This document shows positions 8,317 to 16,912 of a DNA stretch of 32,151 nucleotides, piece after piece. A model generated the notes under the pieces. That model saw nothing but the letters and a program-made list of their open reading frames with translations, searched no databases and was not told the DNA's origin. Source of the stretch: Pseudomonadales bacterium (GTDB taxonomy: Bacteria > Pseudomonadota > Gammaproteobacteria > Pseudomonadales > Natronospirillaceae); assembly GCA_022968985.1 (NCBI GenBank), contig JALJPK010000041.1, forward strand, positions 1 to 32,151. The letters are read 5' to 3'. A program made the position numbers and the translations under genes. Position 1 is the stretch's first letter; each line of letters starts with the position of its first letter.

Positions 8317-9477
8317 ATGCTAATAAACTTAATTAAAAAGATTGATAACTTGTTATTACCCAAAGAACAAGATCTGGGTCTTACACCATATTTTTTATTA
8401 TTTTATCTGTTTTTTTTCTTTGGTAATTTTATATTCGAGCCTATTTATGGATGGGCTATTGTTTATGTTGTTGTTAATGTTATTGCTTTTCTTTTTATGT
8501 ACTTTAAAGCATTTGATTGTCACGGCAATAATAAAAACCTCACAATATATTTATTAGGTATTTTTATTATTGGTGTATTAATGTCACAAATCAATATTGG
8601 TGCTAGTACCTTTTTTGTTTTTATATCGGGTTTTACATCGGGTTATAAAAATCGAAAACAATCGTTTATTGCTTTAATTATTTTGTTATTGTCTATTTGT
8701 GTTTATACAGTTATCAGCCAACAACCTATATTCTTTTGGGTACCTGCAATTTTTATGTCGGCAATGATTGGAGTGATTAATATCCAACAAGTTGAAAACT
8801 ACCATAAAAACAAAGCCTTAAAACAATCTCAAGAAGAGATTCAAACATTAGCTAAAATGGCTGAGCGTGAACGTATCAGTCGTGATTTACATGATTTATT
8901 AGGCCATTCATTGTCAGTTATCACATTAAAAGCTGAATTAGCCGTTAAGATGATTGATAAAGGCAAATCTTTGTCCGATATTAAACAAGAAATAAAATCC
9001 GTTGAACTGTTGTCACGAAGCACATTAGCACAAGTGCGTGACGCAGTTAGAAATTACAATCAAGCCAAAATCAAAAGTGAATTATTACATGCAGTTGTCG
9101 CCACCCAAGCAGCAAAAATCGAATTAATTCACGACATTCAAATACACAATTTAGACTCAACGATTGAAACACAATTAGCCTTAATTATTCGTGAAGCTAT
9201 TACCAATGTTGTCAGGCACGCCGATACTAAAAAGGTTTGGGTTAATTTAACAACTAAACAAACACAATTAATATTAGAGATATCCGACCAAGGCAACACA
9301 GACACTTTTTCAGCTAATAACGGTTTAAGTAATATGTTGACTCGTATTGAAAAAATAAATGGTAATTTGTCTATTCAAAACCAACCCAATACTAAGCTGA
9401 CTTTTAGCTGCCCTACTCAACTAGACCCACAACAAGATAAGCAGCTAAATATACAACACAGTGAGCAGCAATTATGA
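8317..9477 (+). CDS. DesK/NarX-family sensor histidine kinase
   Basis: A 386-residue membrane sensor. Residues 20-155 hold about five or six transmembrane helices with hardly any periplasmic loop, as in DesK, suggesting it senses the membrane itself. The HisKA_3 dimerisation helix carries the phospho-accepting histidine H192 in RISRDLHDLLGHSLS. The ATPase domain has an N-box EAITN (293-297), G1 DQG (324-326) and G2 NGLSN (335-339). The last 30 residues are Gln-rich and look like a loose tail. Its stop overlaps the start of the response regulator (ATGA at 9474-9477), so the two are translationally coupled. With the ABC exporter upstream, it probably detects membrane stress or the exported compound. 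Confidence 0.9.
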   Translation: MLINLIKKIDNLLLPKEQDLGLTPYFLLFYLFFFFGNFIFEPIYGWAIVYVVVNVIAFLFMYFKAFDCHGNNKNLTIYLLGIFIIGVLMSQINIGASTFFVFISGFTSGYKNRKQSFIALIILLLSICVYTVISQQPIFFWVPAIFMSAMIGVINIQQVENYHKNKALKQSQEEIQTLAKMAERERISRDLHDLLGHSLSVITLKAELAVKMIDKGKSLSDIKQEIKSVELLSRSTLAQVRDAVRNYNQAKIKSELLHAVVATQAAKIELIHDIQIHNLDSTIETQLALIIREAITNVVRHADTKKVWVNLTTKQTQLILEISDQGNTDTFSANNGLSNMLTRIEKINGNLSIQNQPNTKLTFSCPTQLDPQQDKQLNIQHSEQQL

Positions 9478-10082
9478 TTCGAATTATTATTGCAGAAGAC
9501 CAATCGATGATTCTCGGTGCGTTATCGGCATTATTAGATTTAGAAGACGATTTAAGTGTGATAGGCAAAGCCAATAACGGTGAACAAGCACTTAAATTAG
9601 TTAATGAGCTTAACCCCGACATTGTATTAACCGACATTGAAATGCCTATTATGACTGGTATAGAATTAGCACAAGCCATTCAAAAACAAAAACAAAAACA
9701 CTCAACTAAAGTAATGATACTCACCACCTTTGCAAGAGGAGGCTATTTAAAACGTGCAATGGATGCCGGTGTAAAAGTTAATTTATTAAAAGACTCTCCC
9801 TCAGATGTTTTAGCCGACTCAATAAGCAAAATCTTTGCCGGTAAAACCATAGTTGCACCGGAATTAGTGACTGAAGCTTGGGCAGAAACCGACCCTTTGA
9901 GCGATAAAGAACGTAAGATTTTAAAATTAGCCTATGAAGGCAAAACTACAGAAGAAATTGCAAAGGTGATTTGTTTATCACCAGGCACAGTTCGAAATTA
10001 CTCATCAGAAGCGGTGTCGAAATTAGAAGCAAAAAATAGAATTGAAGCGGCGCGAATTGCTTGGCAAAAAGGCTGGTTGTGA
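9474..10082 (+). CDS. NarL/DesR-family response regulator
   Basis: A 202-residue DNA-binding regulator. The receiver domain (1-120) has acidic pocket residues E8 and D9, phospho-acceptor D54 (VLTDIEMP), T85 in ILTTFA, and K109 in NLLKDSPS. A GerE-type helix-turn-helix (about 137-197) contains LSDKERKILKLAYEGKTTEE and the recognition helix SPGTVRNYSSEAVSKL. It is the cognate partner of the overlapping kinase gene and probably activates the exporter operon, possibly through the TGACA sites upstream of 6456 (inference). It is the last gene of the operon; palindromic repeats follow it. Confidence 0.9.
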   Translation: MIRIIIAEDQSMILGALSALLDLEDDLSVIGKANNGEQALKLVNELNPDIVLTDIEMPIMTGIELAQAIQKQKQKHSTKVMILTTFARGGYLKRAMDAGVKVNLLKDSPSDVLADSISKIFAGKTIVAPELVTEAWAETDPLSDKERKILKLAYEGKTTEEIAKVICLSPGTVRNYSSEAVSKLEAKNRIEAARIAWQKGWL

Positions 10083-10135
10083 GTTTTTTGGGGGATTACT
10101 TTTTCTAAACTACATACCAAAATTGCATTTTAATT

Positions 10136-10235
10136 TGTAGGTCGTAATTTATTGCGACTAATTTTGAAGGGACATTAATTTTGTTAGAATAAATTCTAAC
10201 CCACATTAAATTTGTGGGTCGTAATTTATTGCGAC
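10136..10235. repeat. Three TGTRGG palindromic units
   Basis: Unit A (10136-10158, plus): TGTAGG then TCG-TAATTTATTG-CGA. Unit B (10182-10205, read on the minus strand): TGTGGG then TTAGAAT-TT-ATTCTAA. Unit C (10213-10235, plus): TGTGGG then the same TCG...CGA hairpin as unit A. Units A and C match apart from one head base, and unit B is inverted. They lie between convergent genes, in the usual place for dispersed palindromes, and could help end transcription from both sides. Confidence 0.7.
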
Positions 10236-10282
10236 AAGTATCATTTAAAAATTAGTGATTACAAGGTTATTCAAACTTAACC

Positions 10283-11338
<1,056 letters not shown>

Positions 11339-11343
11339 TTAGA

Positions 11344-11778
11344 TTAACAACCATCCGCATTAATAGTGATTAACGCCTCATTACCAAACTTGTTAGGTGC
11401 TTGATAATAAAGTACACATTTAAATGAATCACTTAATTCACTGTGATTTTTGATTTTATTTAATGTGCCTAGTTCAATTAAAGTTTTCTCTAAAATAGCC
11501 GTTAGACCCGATTTATTTTTTATAACCCCATATTGAATCGAGACATCAATATTGGCTATTTGCATAGTAGCATTAGGTCGTCGTGCGGTGTTTTCAATCA
11601 TAGCTAATGCAAACACTTGAGTATTAATGGCGTTAATGGCCATTTTAAGTTGATTCAGTGAAACTGCATTTGCTTGTGTGTGAGCTTTTGTAATTGATTC
11701 CACACCCATCGCGCTGACAGTACCTGTCATACACATAATTACAAGCATTTCTAAAAGAGTTAAGCCAAAAATACGCAC
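11344..11778 (-). CDS. Type IV pilin-like (minor pilin/pseudopilin) protein
   Basis: A 144-residue protein with a class III signal: MRIFG then LTLLEMLVIM. Prepilin peptidase should cut after G5, which places the conserved glutamate at position +5 (E10). The hydrophobic N-terminal helix runs to about residue 24. Two cysteines (C121 and C144, the last residue) could close the C-terminal disulfide loop typical of type IV pilins. The leader is short and the +1 residue is leucine rather than phenylalanine, which is unusual for a major pilin. No other pilus gene lies nearby, so it is an orphan minor pilin or pseudopilin that would need assembly machinery encoded elsewhere. The start is well placed for the leader. 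Confidence 0.7.
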   Translation of the reverse strand: MRIFGLTLLEMLVIMCMTGTVSAMGVESITKAHTQANAVSLNQLKMAINAINTQVFALAMIENTARRPNATMQIANIDVSIQYGVIKNKSGLTAILEKTLIELGTLNKIKNHSELSDSFKCVLYYQAPNKFGNEALITINADGC

Positions 11779-12040
11779 AGAATATATCTCGTTGGTGGTT
11801 TATTTTTGACAGATTGTATCTGGATGTAAGGAAGATTAAGCGTAAGGAAATGTTAACAACTAGTTTTTGAGGGTTGAACAGTGGTAAGAGATTTATTATC
11901 TATTGTGTTTATTTGCTGTACTAATTTACAAGTAATCACAACAACTGTGTTTAATGATTAAAACATAACCCATTAAAATATTTAACTATTCAAAATACAG
12001 TTATCCTTTTTTTCAGCAATCCTTTGCCAATTTATATCAA

Positions 12041-13012
12041 TTAATGATCTTTATATTTGTAAATTTTAGTTTGATTACGCCCAGAATTTTTAGCCTCAAA
12101 CAATGCTGCATCCGCTCCTTCAATCCACTGATTGTAAGTGCTAAGTTTTGTATGAACTTCATAAATCCCTAACGATATAGTGAGTTTAATCTGTTTTCCG
12201 GCATAATATATCTCACTTTTTTCTATTACTTTTCGTAACCTTTCACAAAATACAATTGAACTTTTTGCATCGGTATCCACTAATATAATAGAGAATTCCT
12301 CTCCACCATACCGCCCTGCTATATCTGTATCCCTTAATGTTTGAGTTAATGTATTGGCTACCATTTTTAAAGCGGCGTCACCTGCTTGATGCCCAAAAGT
12401 GTCATTTACTTTTTTAAAATGATCAATATCGAGCATTACTAATGAAGACACCCTGTTGGTTCTTGCAAAACGATTAAACTCCCCTACTAACGTTTCTTCC
12501 CAATAACCTCGGTTATACATTTGGGTTAATACATCGGTTCGGCTTAATTGTTTTAACTCTTCTGTCACCTTTATCGCTTCTAATTTATTAACTGCAGTAT
12601 CCGTTACGTCGTAAACCAATATAGCGATTTTATCAATTTCACCACGTAAATCTTTAATAGGTATAAACGTACAATTTTGGTACATAAACTCAGCAACCCC
12701 TGTAATAGGGCGATTATTTTTAAATTTAAAAATATATGGGTGTTGTTCCCAAATGGAGAAAGCATGATTTTTTAATTTAAAAACAGTGTCGGCTTTATGT
12801 CTGAGCCAAAACTCATCCATATCCTTAAATAATACAAAAATACAGGCATCAATGGCGTCCTTAGAATCAATACCACTATGATTTTCCATAAATCCATTCC
12901 AAGATTTAATTTGATACTCTTTATTAAGCACTACTACTCCCACATCAATGGTTTGTAGCATTTCAATCATCCAATGGAAATCTTGAAATTGATCTTGTTC
13001 TTGCAATTGCAT
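12041..13012 (-). CDS. PAS-GGDEF diguanylate cyclase
   Basis: A 323-residue cytoplasmic enzyme that makes cyclic di-GMP from two GTP. Residues 13-140 form a PAS-like sensor domain (VGVVVLNKEYQIKSWNGFME... ILVYDVTDTA). A short coiled linker leads to the GGDEF domain (about 155-320) with the active-site loop GGEEF at 236-240, the metal aspartate in LDIDHFK, and the inhibitory site RDTD (227-230), exactly five residues before GGEEF, so product feedback is expected. No transmembrane helix is present. It starts 3 bases after the CheC gene and is the last gene of a three-gene operon. The CheY/CheC pair upstream suggests that its activity is tied to a phosphorylation signal. Confidence 0.93.
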   Translation of the reverse strand: MQLQEQDQFQDFHWMIEMLQTIDVGVVVLNKEYQIKSWNGFMENHSGIDSKDAIDACIFVLFKDMDEFWLRHKADTVFKLKNHAFSIWEQHPYIFKFKNNRPITGVAEFMYQNCTFIPIKDLRGEIDKIAILVYDVTDTAVNKLEAIKVTEELKQLSRTDVLTQMYNRGYWEETLVGEFNRFARTNRVSSLVMLDIDHFKKVNDTFGHQAGDAALKMVANTLTQTLRDTDIAGRYGGEEFSIILVDTDAKSSIVFCERLRKVIEKSEIYYAGKQIKLTISLGIYEVHTKLSTYNQWIEGADAALFEAKNSGRNQTKIYKYKDH

Positions 13013-13015
13013 AGA

Positions 13016-13627
13016 TTACTCCATCAAATAATCAATTTTATCTTTAAGCACCGACAATGAATCTTCAGTAAATAATAAAAGTAAATCACAGTTAATATTT
13101 CGATTTTCTATCGTGTAGTTAATCTCGATTGCCAAAGTTTGTTTCCAGCGTTTTTTTGCAGATTTAATCAATTCGGGTACTTTTATATGTTGGCCCAATA
13201 TAACAGGTTGACCTTGTGAAAACTTAACATCTAACTGTTCGGACACACCTTGTAAACAAGCACCAATTAAAATATTGGCAATATCCATTAACAATTCTAA
13301 TTCAATATTTTTATCTATTACCCCTTTAAAATGGGTTAACTCTGCAATATCACTAAAACTAGTATCATTAAAAATCAACAACGCTTCGCCAGCAATGTTT
13401 GAGCCTATAAATCCCTGACAAACCGCCGATACACTTTCGCTATCTTCCAATGAACTAAGCGCCATATGTAATTCTGATATTTCTAATAAATTCACATTAG
13501 GAATAGGTAAGATGACATATACATCTAATAATCGAGCTAGTAAATCCGCGGCCCGCCCCATTGCTACATTAGATACTTCTTGTAGACAATCACGTGAGTC
13601 TTCAGAAAATTTAATTGCTTGTGTCAT
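13016..13627 (-). CDS. CheC-family CheY-P phosphatase
   Basis: A 203-residue protein of the CheC/FliY phosphatase family, which dephosphorylates CheY-type receivers. Both phosphatase motifs of the form D/S-x3-E-x2-N-x22-P are visible. The first is exact (D13, E17, N20, P43). The second is E111, D115, N118, P141, with conservative changes of the two acidic positions and the Asn and Pro kept. I start it at the ATG at 13627, because AGGAG then lies 6 bases upstream; a TTG two codons earlier would abut the ribosome site. It lies 9 bases after the CheY-like gene and 3 bases before the cyclase. Its natural target is almost certainly that CheY-like protein. Confidence 0.8.
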   Translation of the reverse strand: MTQAIKFSEDSRDCLQEVSNVAMGRAADLLARLLDVYVILPIPNVNLLEISELHMALSSLEDSESVSAVCQGFIGSNIAGEALLIFNDTSFSDIAELTHFKGVIDKNIELELLMDIANILIGACLQGVSEQLDVKFSQGQPVILGQHIKVPELIKSAKKRWKQTLAIEINYTIENRNINCDLLLLFTEDSLSVLKDKIDYLME

Positions 13628-13636
13628 GATCAACTC

Positions 13637-14005
13637 CTAGCCGATTACACCGTATTGGGTTAATACTTGAGTGACTTTTTCACGATCAACAGGTTTTTTT
13701 ATAAAATCTAAGGCACCTAGTTTTTTAACTCGTTCATAAGCTTCGGGTTGAATATCTCCTGAAACCACAATCACCATTGAAGGTAAGTCCTGAGCTTTAA
13801 TCACTTCTAAAGTGCCATAACCATCTAATACAGGCATGGTTAAATCTAAGAACATGATTTCGCCTTTACCACTTTTAATGGCGTCAAGCGCCTCTTGTCC
13901 ATGACTAGCAAATGTCACATCTACGTCCCAATTTTCGGGCAAAGCGCGGTTCATTTGTTTTCGTGCAAAACTGGAGTCATCACAAATAATGATTGGTAAA
14001 GCCAT
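13637..14005 (-). CDS. CheY-like single-domain response regulator
   Basis: A 122-residue stand-alone receiver. The acidic pair is D9/D10, the phospho-acceptor is D54 in MFLDLTMPVLDGYG, the switch Ser is in VVVSGD, and the conserved lysine is in DFIKKPV. There is no output domain, so it signals by protein contact. It heads the operon with a CheC phosphatase and a PAS-GGDEF cyclase, so it likely carries phosphate from an unlinked histidine kinase and either controls or is controlled by the cyclase. An AGGTGA ribosome site precedes the ATG. It is of the same general type as CheY, but there are no flagellar or chemoreceptor genes around it. Confidence 0.9.
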   Translation of the reverse strand: MALPIIICDDSSFARKQMNRALPENWDVDVTFASHGQEALDAIKSGKGEIMFLDLTMPVLDGYGTLEVIKAQDLPSMVIVVSGDIQPEAYERVKKLGALDFIKKPVDREKVTQVLTQYGVIG

Positions 14006-14107
14006 AAATCACCTAGTGTTCAAATTTAACTATAACTAGAGTAAAGGCTATATACAGGGGGTTCGCAAATTAAAAATATTACATTATGTAAAGCGCTGAA
14101 GGCGTTT

Positions 14108-14123
14108 CTCACATCCTTGTGAG
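14108..14123 (-). terminator. Short hairpin after the lipoprotein gene
   Basis: CTCACA-TCCT-TGTGAG, a 6-bp perfect stem 11 bases beyond the stop of the minus-strand gene at 14135. No good U-tract follows, so it is at best a weak terminator or a stabilising 3' hairpin. Confidence 0.3.
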
Positions 14124-14134
14124 TGAAGTTTTAA

Positions 14135-14662
14135 TTATTCGACAGCAGTAGAAGGCATCATAGATTCTAAGGTCTCTTTTAATTTTTTACTCTCGCTGTA
14201 TTTTATTTTAACAAAACGTTTAGTTAACCAATATTTACCTGCATTATCTTGGTAGACTGAAAAATTTAGAGCATCAGGTAATACATTAAATTCGCCTGGT
14301 TTAATCGTAAACATAATACTTTCATCACTAACATGTTCTTTAACTACACCTTTTAAATAATAGGATTTAACTACTTCGTAAGATCCTGGAGCAAATCCAT
14401 TAGATACAACGTATTTATTATTTAATGACATCGTGACACTTTTAGTTATTTTTTGTTTAGTGCCTACATTAACAATTACTAAAGAAAGTTTATGATTAAT
14501 CAATTGTGCAATGTTATCCGGTGTATTACTTTTTTTCAGATATTTTAGAGGAATAACTAATACACCTTGATTATTATCAAAGGATTTTTGAAATTGTGCA
14601 GTAGTATTACACGAGGAAAATACTAATATACTTATTAAACAGGTTACAACTACTTTTAACAT
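14135..14662 (-). CDS. Putative lipoprotein, function unknown
   Basis: A 175-residue protein with a lipoprotein-type N-terminus: a positively charged start, the hydrophobic run VVVTCLISILVFSSC, and a candidate lipidated cysteine at position 18. Phe at -3 makes the lipobox slightly atypical. The mature part looks beta-rich (alternating hydrophobics, e.g. SLVIVNVG, KYVVSNGFAPGSYEVVKSYY) and has a segment APGSYEVV similar to the way DUF2846-like or carboxypeptidase-regulatory-like domains read, but I cannot assign a family. It is single, with a 180-bp gap to the next gene upstream, so it probably has its own promoter. Confidence 0.55.
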   Translation of the reverse strand: MLKVVVTCLISILVFSSCNTTAQFQKSFDNNQGVLVIPLKYLKKSNTPDNIAQLINHKLSLVIVNVGTKQKITKSVTMSLNNKYVVSNGFAPGSYEVVKSYYLKGVVKEHVSDESIMFTIKPGEFNVLPDALNFSVYQDNAGKYWLTKRFVKIKYSESKKLKETLESMMPSTAVE

Positions 14663-14841
14663 GATCGGTCCTTAAGGGGATTTAAAGCGCGCCATGGTAA
14701 AACAATACTAATTAATTGCAATCTTATTTAAGAGTAATTTTATTGGTTGTTAAACTTATAAAGTATAACAACCCAAATATTCTAAATTTTATGACAGCTA
14801 CTTAATCCTTATAACCACTATTTTTTAATAGTTAGGTTAAT

Positions 14842-15648
14842 TTAGAAAACCCCCACAATACCTAATACAATACTTTGGAAACCAAATTGACCATCTTCAT
14901 TGGTTAAAAAGTTAAAACTCGAATCTCCATCAATTTTAAAATTAAATGACTGAAACCCAGCTTGTAAACGAATATCAACTGGTGAAAACTCTTCAATAGG
15001 CAATTTATAACGTACAAAAGCATCAATTGTTTCAAATACAACCCCATTTAGAGGTAATACAGCGTATTGCGCTGAAAGTGAAAGGTTATCCTCAAAAAAT
15101 GACTTTGAAACACCTGCGTATACAAATGGAATAGGGGCATAAAAACTATTACGCTGCATTTCGCTGCCAAAAGCTGCAATACCATAATTAACCCCATGAA
15201 CTCTTAACTTTAACCCCATATCCAAATCAACCGCCTGAATAGGCCAAGAAAACGAAGCTATTGTTTCTATGTAACTAAAATCAATCTCAGATTCAACCTT
15301 TCCAAGTAAAGTAGACAAGTCGATACCGGCAATTTCAACATCCAAAATTTCAGCTATATCACCAGTGCCATAATATTGAATATCTTGATAACGCACTTTA
15401 ATGTTTGGGAAAATAAACACACCACTTTTCGCTTCTACCCAAAAACCCAATCTTGAGCCATTATAATAATAATCAACGCCATTTACCCCGCTAGCTAAGC
15501 GGTATTCACCTAACCGACCACTGGCTTCACCATTAGCCCAATAATTAACCCCACCTGAAAACTTATATAGGTACTCAATTGCAATCGACTGGGCGCTAAA
15601 TAGACTAAGACATACTGTAATAAACAATGAAGTGATTTTAATACGCAT
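14842..15648 (-). CDS. Outer-membrane beta-barrel protein (TIGR04219-like)
   Basis: A 268-residue exported protein. The signal peptide (MRIKITSLFITVCLSLFSAQSIA) is followed by a sequence with alternating aromatic and small residues typical of transmembrane beta-strands, ending in IVLGIVGVF, whose terminal Phe is the outer-membrane insertion signal. The opening of the mature part (YKFSGGVNYWANGEASGRLG) and the repeated strand pairs resemble the TIGR04219 family of uncharacterised barrels from marine gammaproteobacteria. That family call is from memory and tentative. Only the barrel nature is well supported. It is transcribed away from the copper operon, so the 746-bp gap between them is a divergent regulatory region. 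Confidence 0.6.
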   Translation of the reverse strand: MRIKITSLFITVCLSLFSAQSIAIEYLYKFSGGVNYWANGEASGRLGEYRLASGVNGVDYYYNGSRLGFWVEAKSGVFIFPNIKVRYQDIQYYGTGDIAEILDVEIAGIDLSTLLGKVESEIDFSYIETIASFSWPIQAVDLDMGLKLRVHGVNYGIAAFGSEMQRNSFYAPIPFVYAGVSKSFFEDNLSLSAQYAVLPLNGVVFETIDAFVRYKLPIEEFSPVDIRLQAGFQSFNFKIDGDSSFNFLTNEDGQFGFQSIVLGIVGVF

Positions 15649-15850
15649 AATTTATCCTATTACTAACAACGAATTTAAATAATTGAATTGACCATATCAC
15701 ATAATTAAACAACGCTAATGCGACTGACTTCAAAGTAACAATAAACCTACCAATCAATACTTAGTAATAACAACTTTTAAATGACATTTAAGTCCATTTC
15801 TAAACCGATGTGAGCATTTACAAACAATGATTTTTTGTTATTTTCATTTC

Positions 15851-15872
15851 TGCGAAGGTTATGCGAAGGTTA
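15851..15872. repeat. Exact 11-bp tandem repeat
   Basis: TGCGAAGGTTA occurs twice head to tail (15851-15861 and 15862-15872). The unit is close to one helical turn, so bound proteins would sit on the same face. It may be a regulator site for the divergent barrel gene, or a simple slippage product. Confidence 0.5.
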
Positions 15873-16258
15873 TCTGTACGAAACTTCTGTTTTTATTTTA
15901 TGAGCCTGATTATTAAAAACCTGTATTTAATATCGTTATTTTCACTTTAGGCTAACAAATAACCCTTATTTTCAGTCTCTGACATTCATCAAAACCAGAC
16001 AATTAATATCGTAAGAATTGAAACGATAATTACTGACTTATCTTGTTTTTCAGCTGTGTTTGATAACAATTTTATTAATCACCACGATCCAAAATCACAG
16101 GGTAAAACAAGGCCCTACACTAATTTATTAATGTAACAATCGGATTAAAATAGTGTCGTACATTTTTATAAAAACATCAAAAAGGCTGTTAAATAATATC
16201 AATTATATTTCACTGATAAACCCGCCAATTTAAATTTAAACGATGATGACAATTAAGC

Positions 16259-16288
16259 TTAAAACACCTGTATTAATGTGTGTTTTAA
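16259..16288. repeat. Inverted repeat TTAAAACAC/GTGTTTTAA
   Basis: Perfect 9-bp arms (16259-16267 and 16280-16288) around a 12-base loop, 107 bp upstream of the first copper-operon gene. It has an A-rich left and T-rich right arm, so it could be a terminator-like hairpin or an operator. Confidence 0.45.
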
Positions 16289-16326
16289 ACTCAACAACAT
16301 TAAATAATTAATAAATTTTAAAATGA

Positions 16327-16368
16327 AATGATAAATAACTTGCCAATTAAAATAATGTATTTATCATT
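16327..16368 (+). promoter_or_regulatory. Copper-operon promoter within an inverted repeat
   Basis: AATGATAAATA (16327-16337) and TATTTATCATT (16358-16368) are perfect 11-bp inverted arms, 31 bp centre to centre (three helical turns). Between and over them lies a candidate sigma-70 promoter: TTGCCA (16340-16345), a 16-base spacer, and TATCAT (16362-16367), whose -10 falls inside the right arm. This is the geometry of a repressor or metal-sensor operator. The regulator is not encoded in the window. Confidence 0.45.
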
Positions 16369-16394
16369 GAACACAGAATATTTGAGAATATATA

Positions 16395-16784
16395 ATGAAA
16401 TTGCACGCTATATTGATTACAGTTTTGATGTTTGCTTCAATGTTAGTACAAGCTAATATTGCAGACTTTATGTCGCCTGAAAATCAAGTATTGCAAACTC
16501 AAAAGCATAATCACCAACATCATAAGCAAGGCAATCAGCAAGATTGTTGCACAACTCAACCCTCTGAACAGCTTTCTATACAACTATCAGATCAACAAAA
16601 ACCCGTTAAATGTGAAAACAGTACTGACTGCGACATGTTACATTGTAATACCAGTATTATTTTTAATCATTTCGATCTGTCTGAATCCATAAATTTACTA
16701 ACTCAACACGTTTTTAATCTTTTAGTCGACAAACCTACCTTCACTCAATCATCTTTGTTACGCCCACCTAAATACCAAGCCTAA
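16395..16784 (+). CDS. His/Cys-rich periplasmic metal-binding protein
   Basis: A 129-residue exported protein. The signal peptide (MKLHAILITVLMFASMLVQA) is followed by a histidine cluster KHNHQHHK (about residues 36-43), a CC pair near 51-52, and three further cysteines in CENSTDCDMLHC, an arrangement suited to soft-metal ions such as Cu(I). It ends in LLRPPKYQA, a tail common to small proteins that precede Cus/Czc efflux genes (DUF2946-like; from memory). It is the first gene of the copper operon, 128 bp before cusC. A likely role is periplasmic metal binding or sensing ahead of the efflux pump. No enzyme motif is present. Confidence 0.65.
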   Translation: MKLHAILITVLMFASMLVQANIADFMSPENQVLQTQKHNHQHHKQGNQQDCCTTQPSEQLSIQLSDQQKPVKCENSTDCDMLHCNTSIIFNHFDLSESINLLTQHVFNLLVDKPTFTQSSLLRPPKYQA

Positions 16785-16912
16785 TCACTGTTTTTACTGA
16801 ATATCATTCATGAAACTGGCTTGAAATAATTCACATTTTATTTTAATGAACTCCTTTTTGTTCAGCATTTTTATCAATGAGATTCTATTATTTAATCAAT
16901 TTTAGGTGTCTT

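Larger units (their letters stand above)
15649..16394. other. Divergent region before the copper operon
   Basis: A 746-bp stretch without a convincing gene. It contains an exact 11-bp tandem repeat (15851-15872), a 9-bp inverted repeat (16259-16288), and the operator/promoter candidate at 16327-16368. The rest is AT-rich and shows nothing I can assign. Its length is generous for two promoters, so a small RNA cannot be ruled out. Confidence 0.5.
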
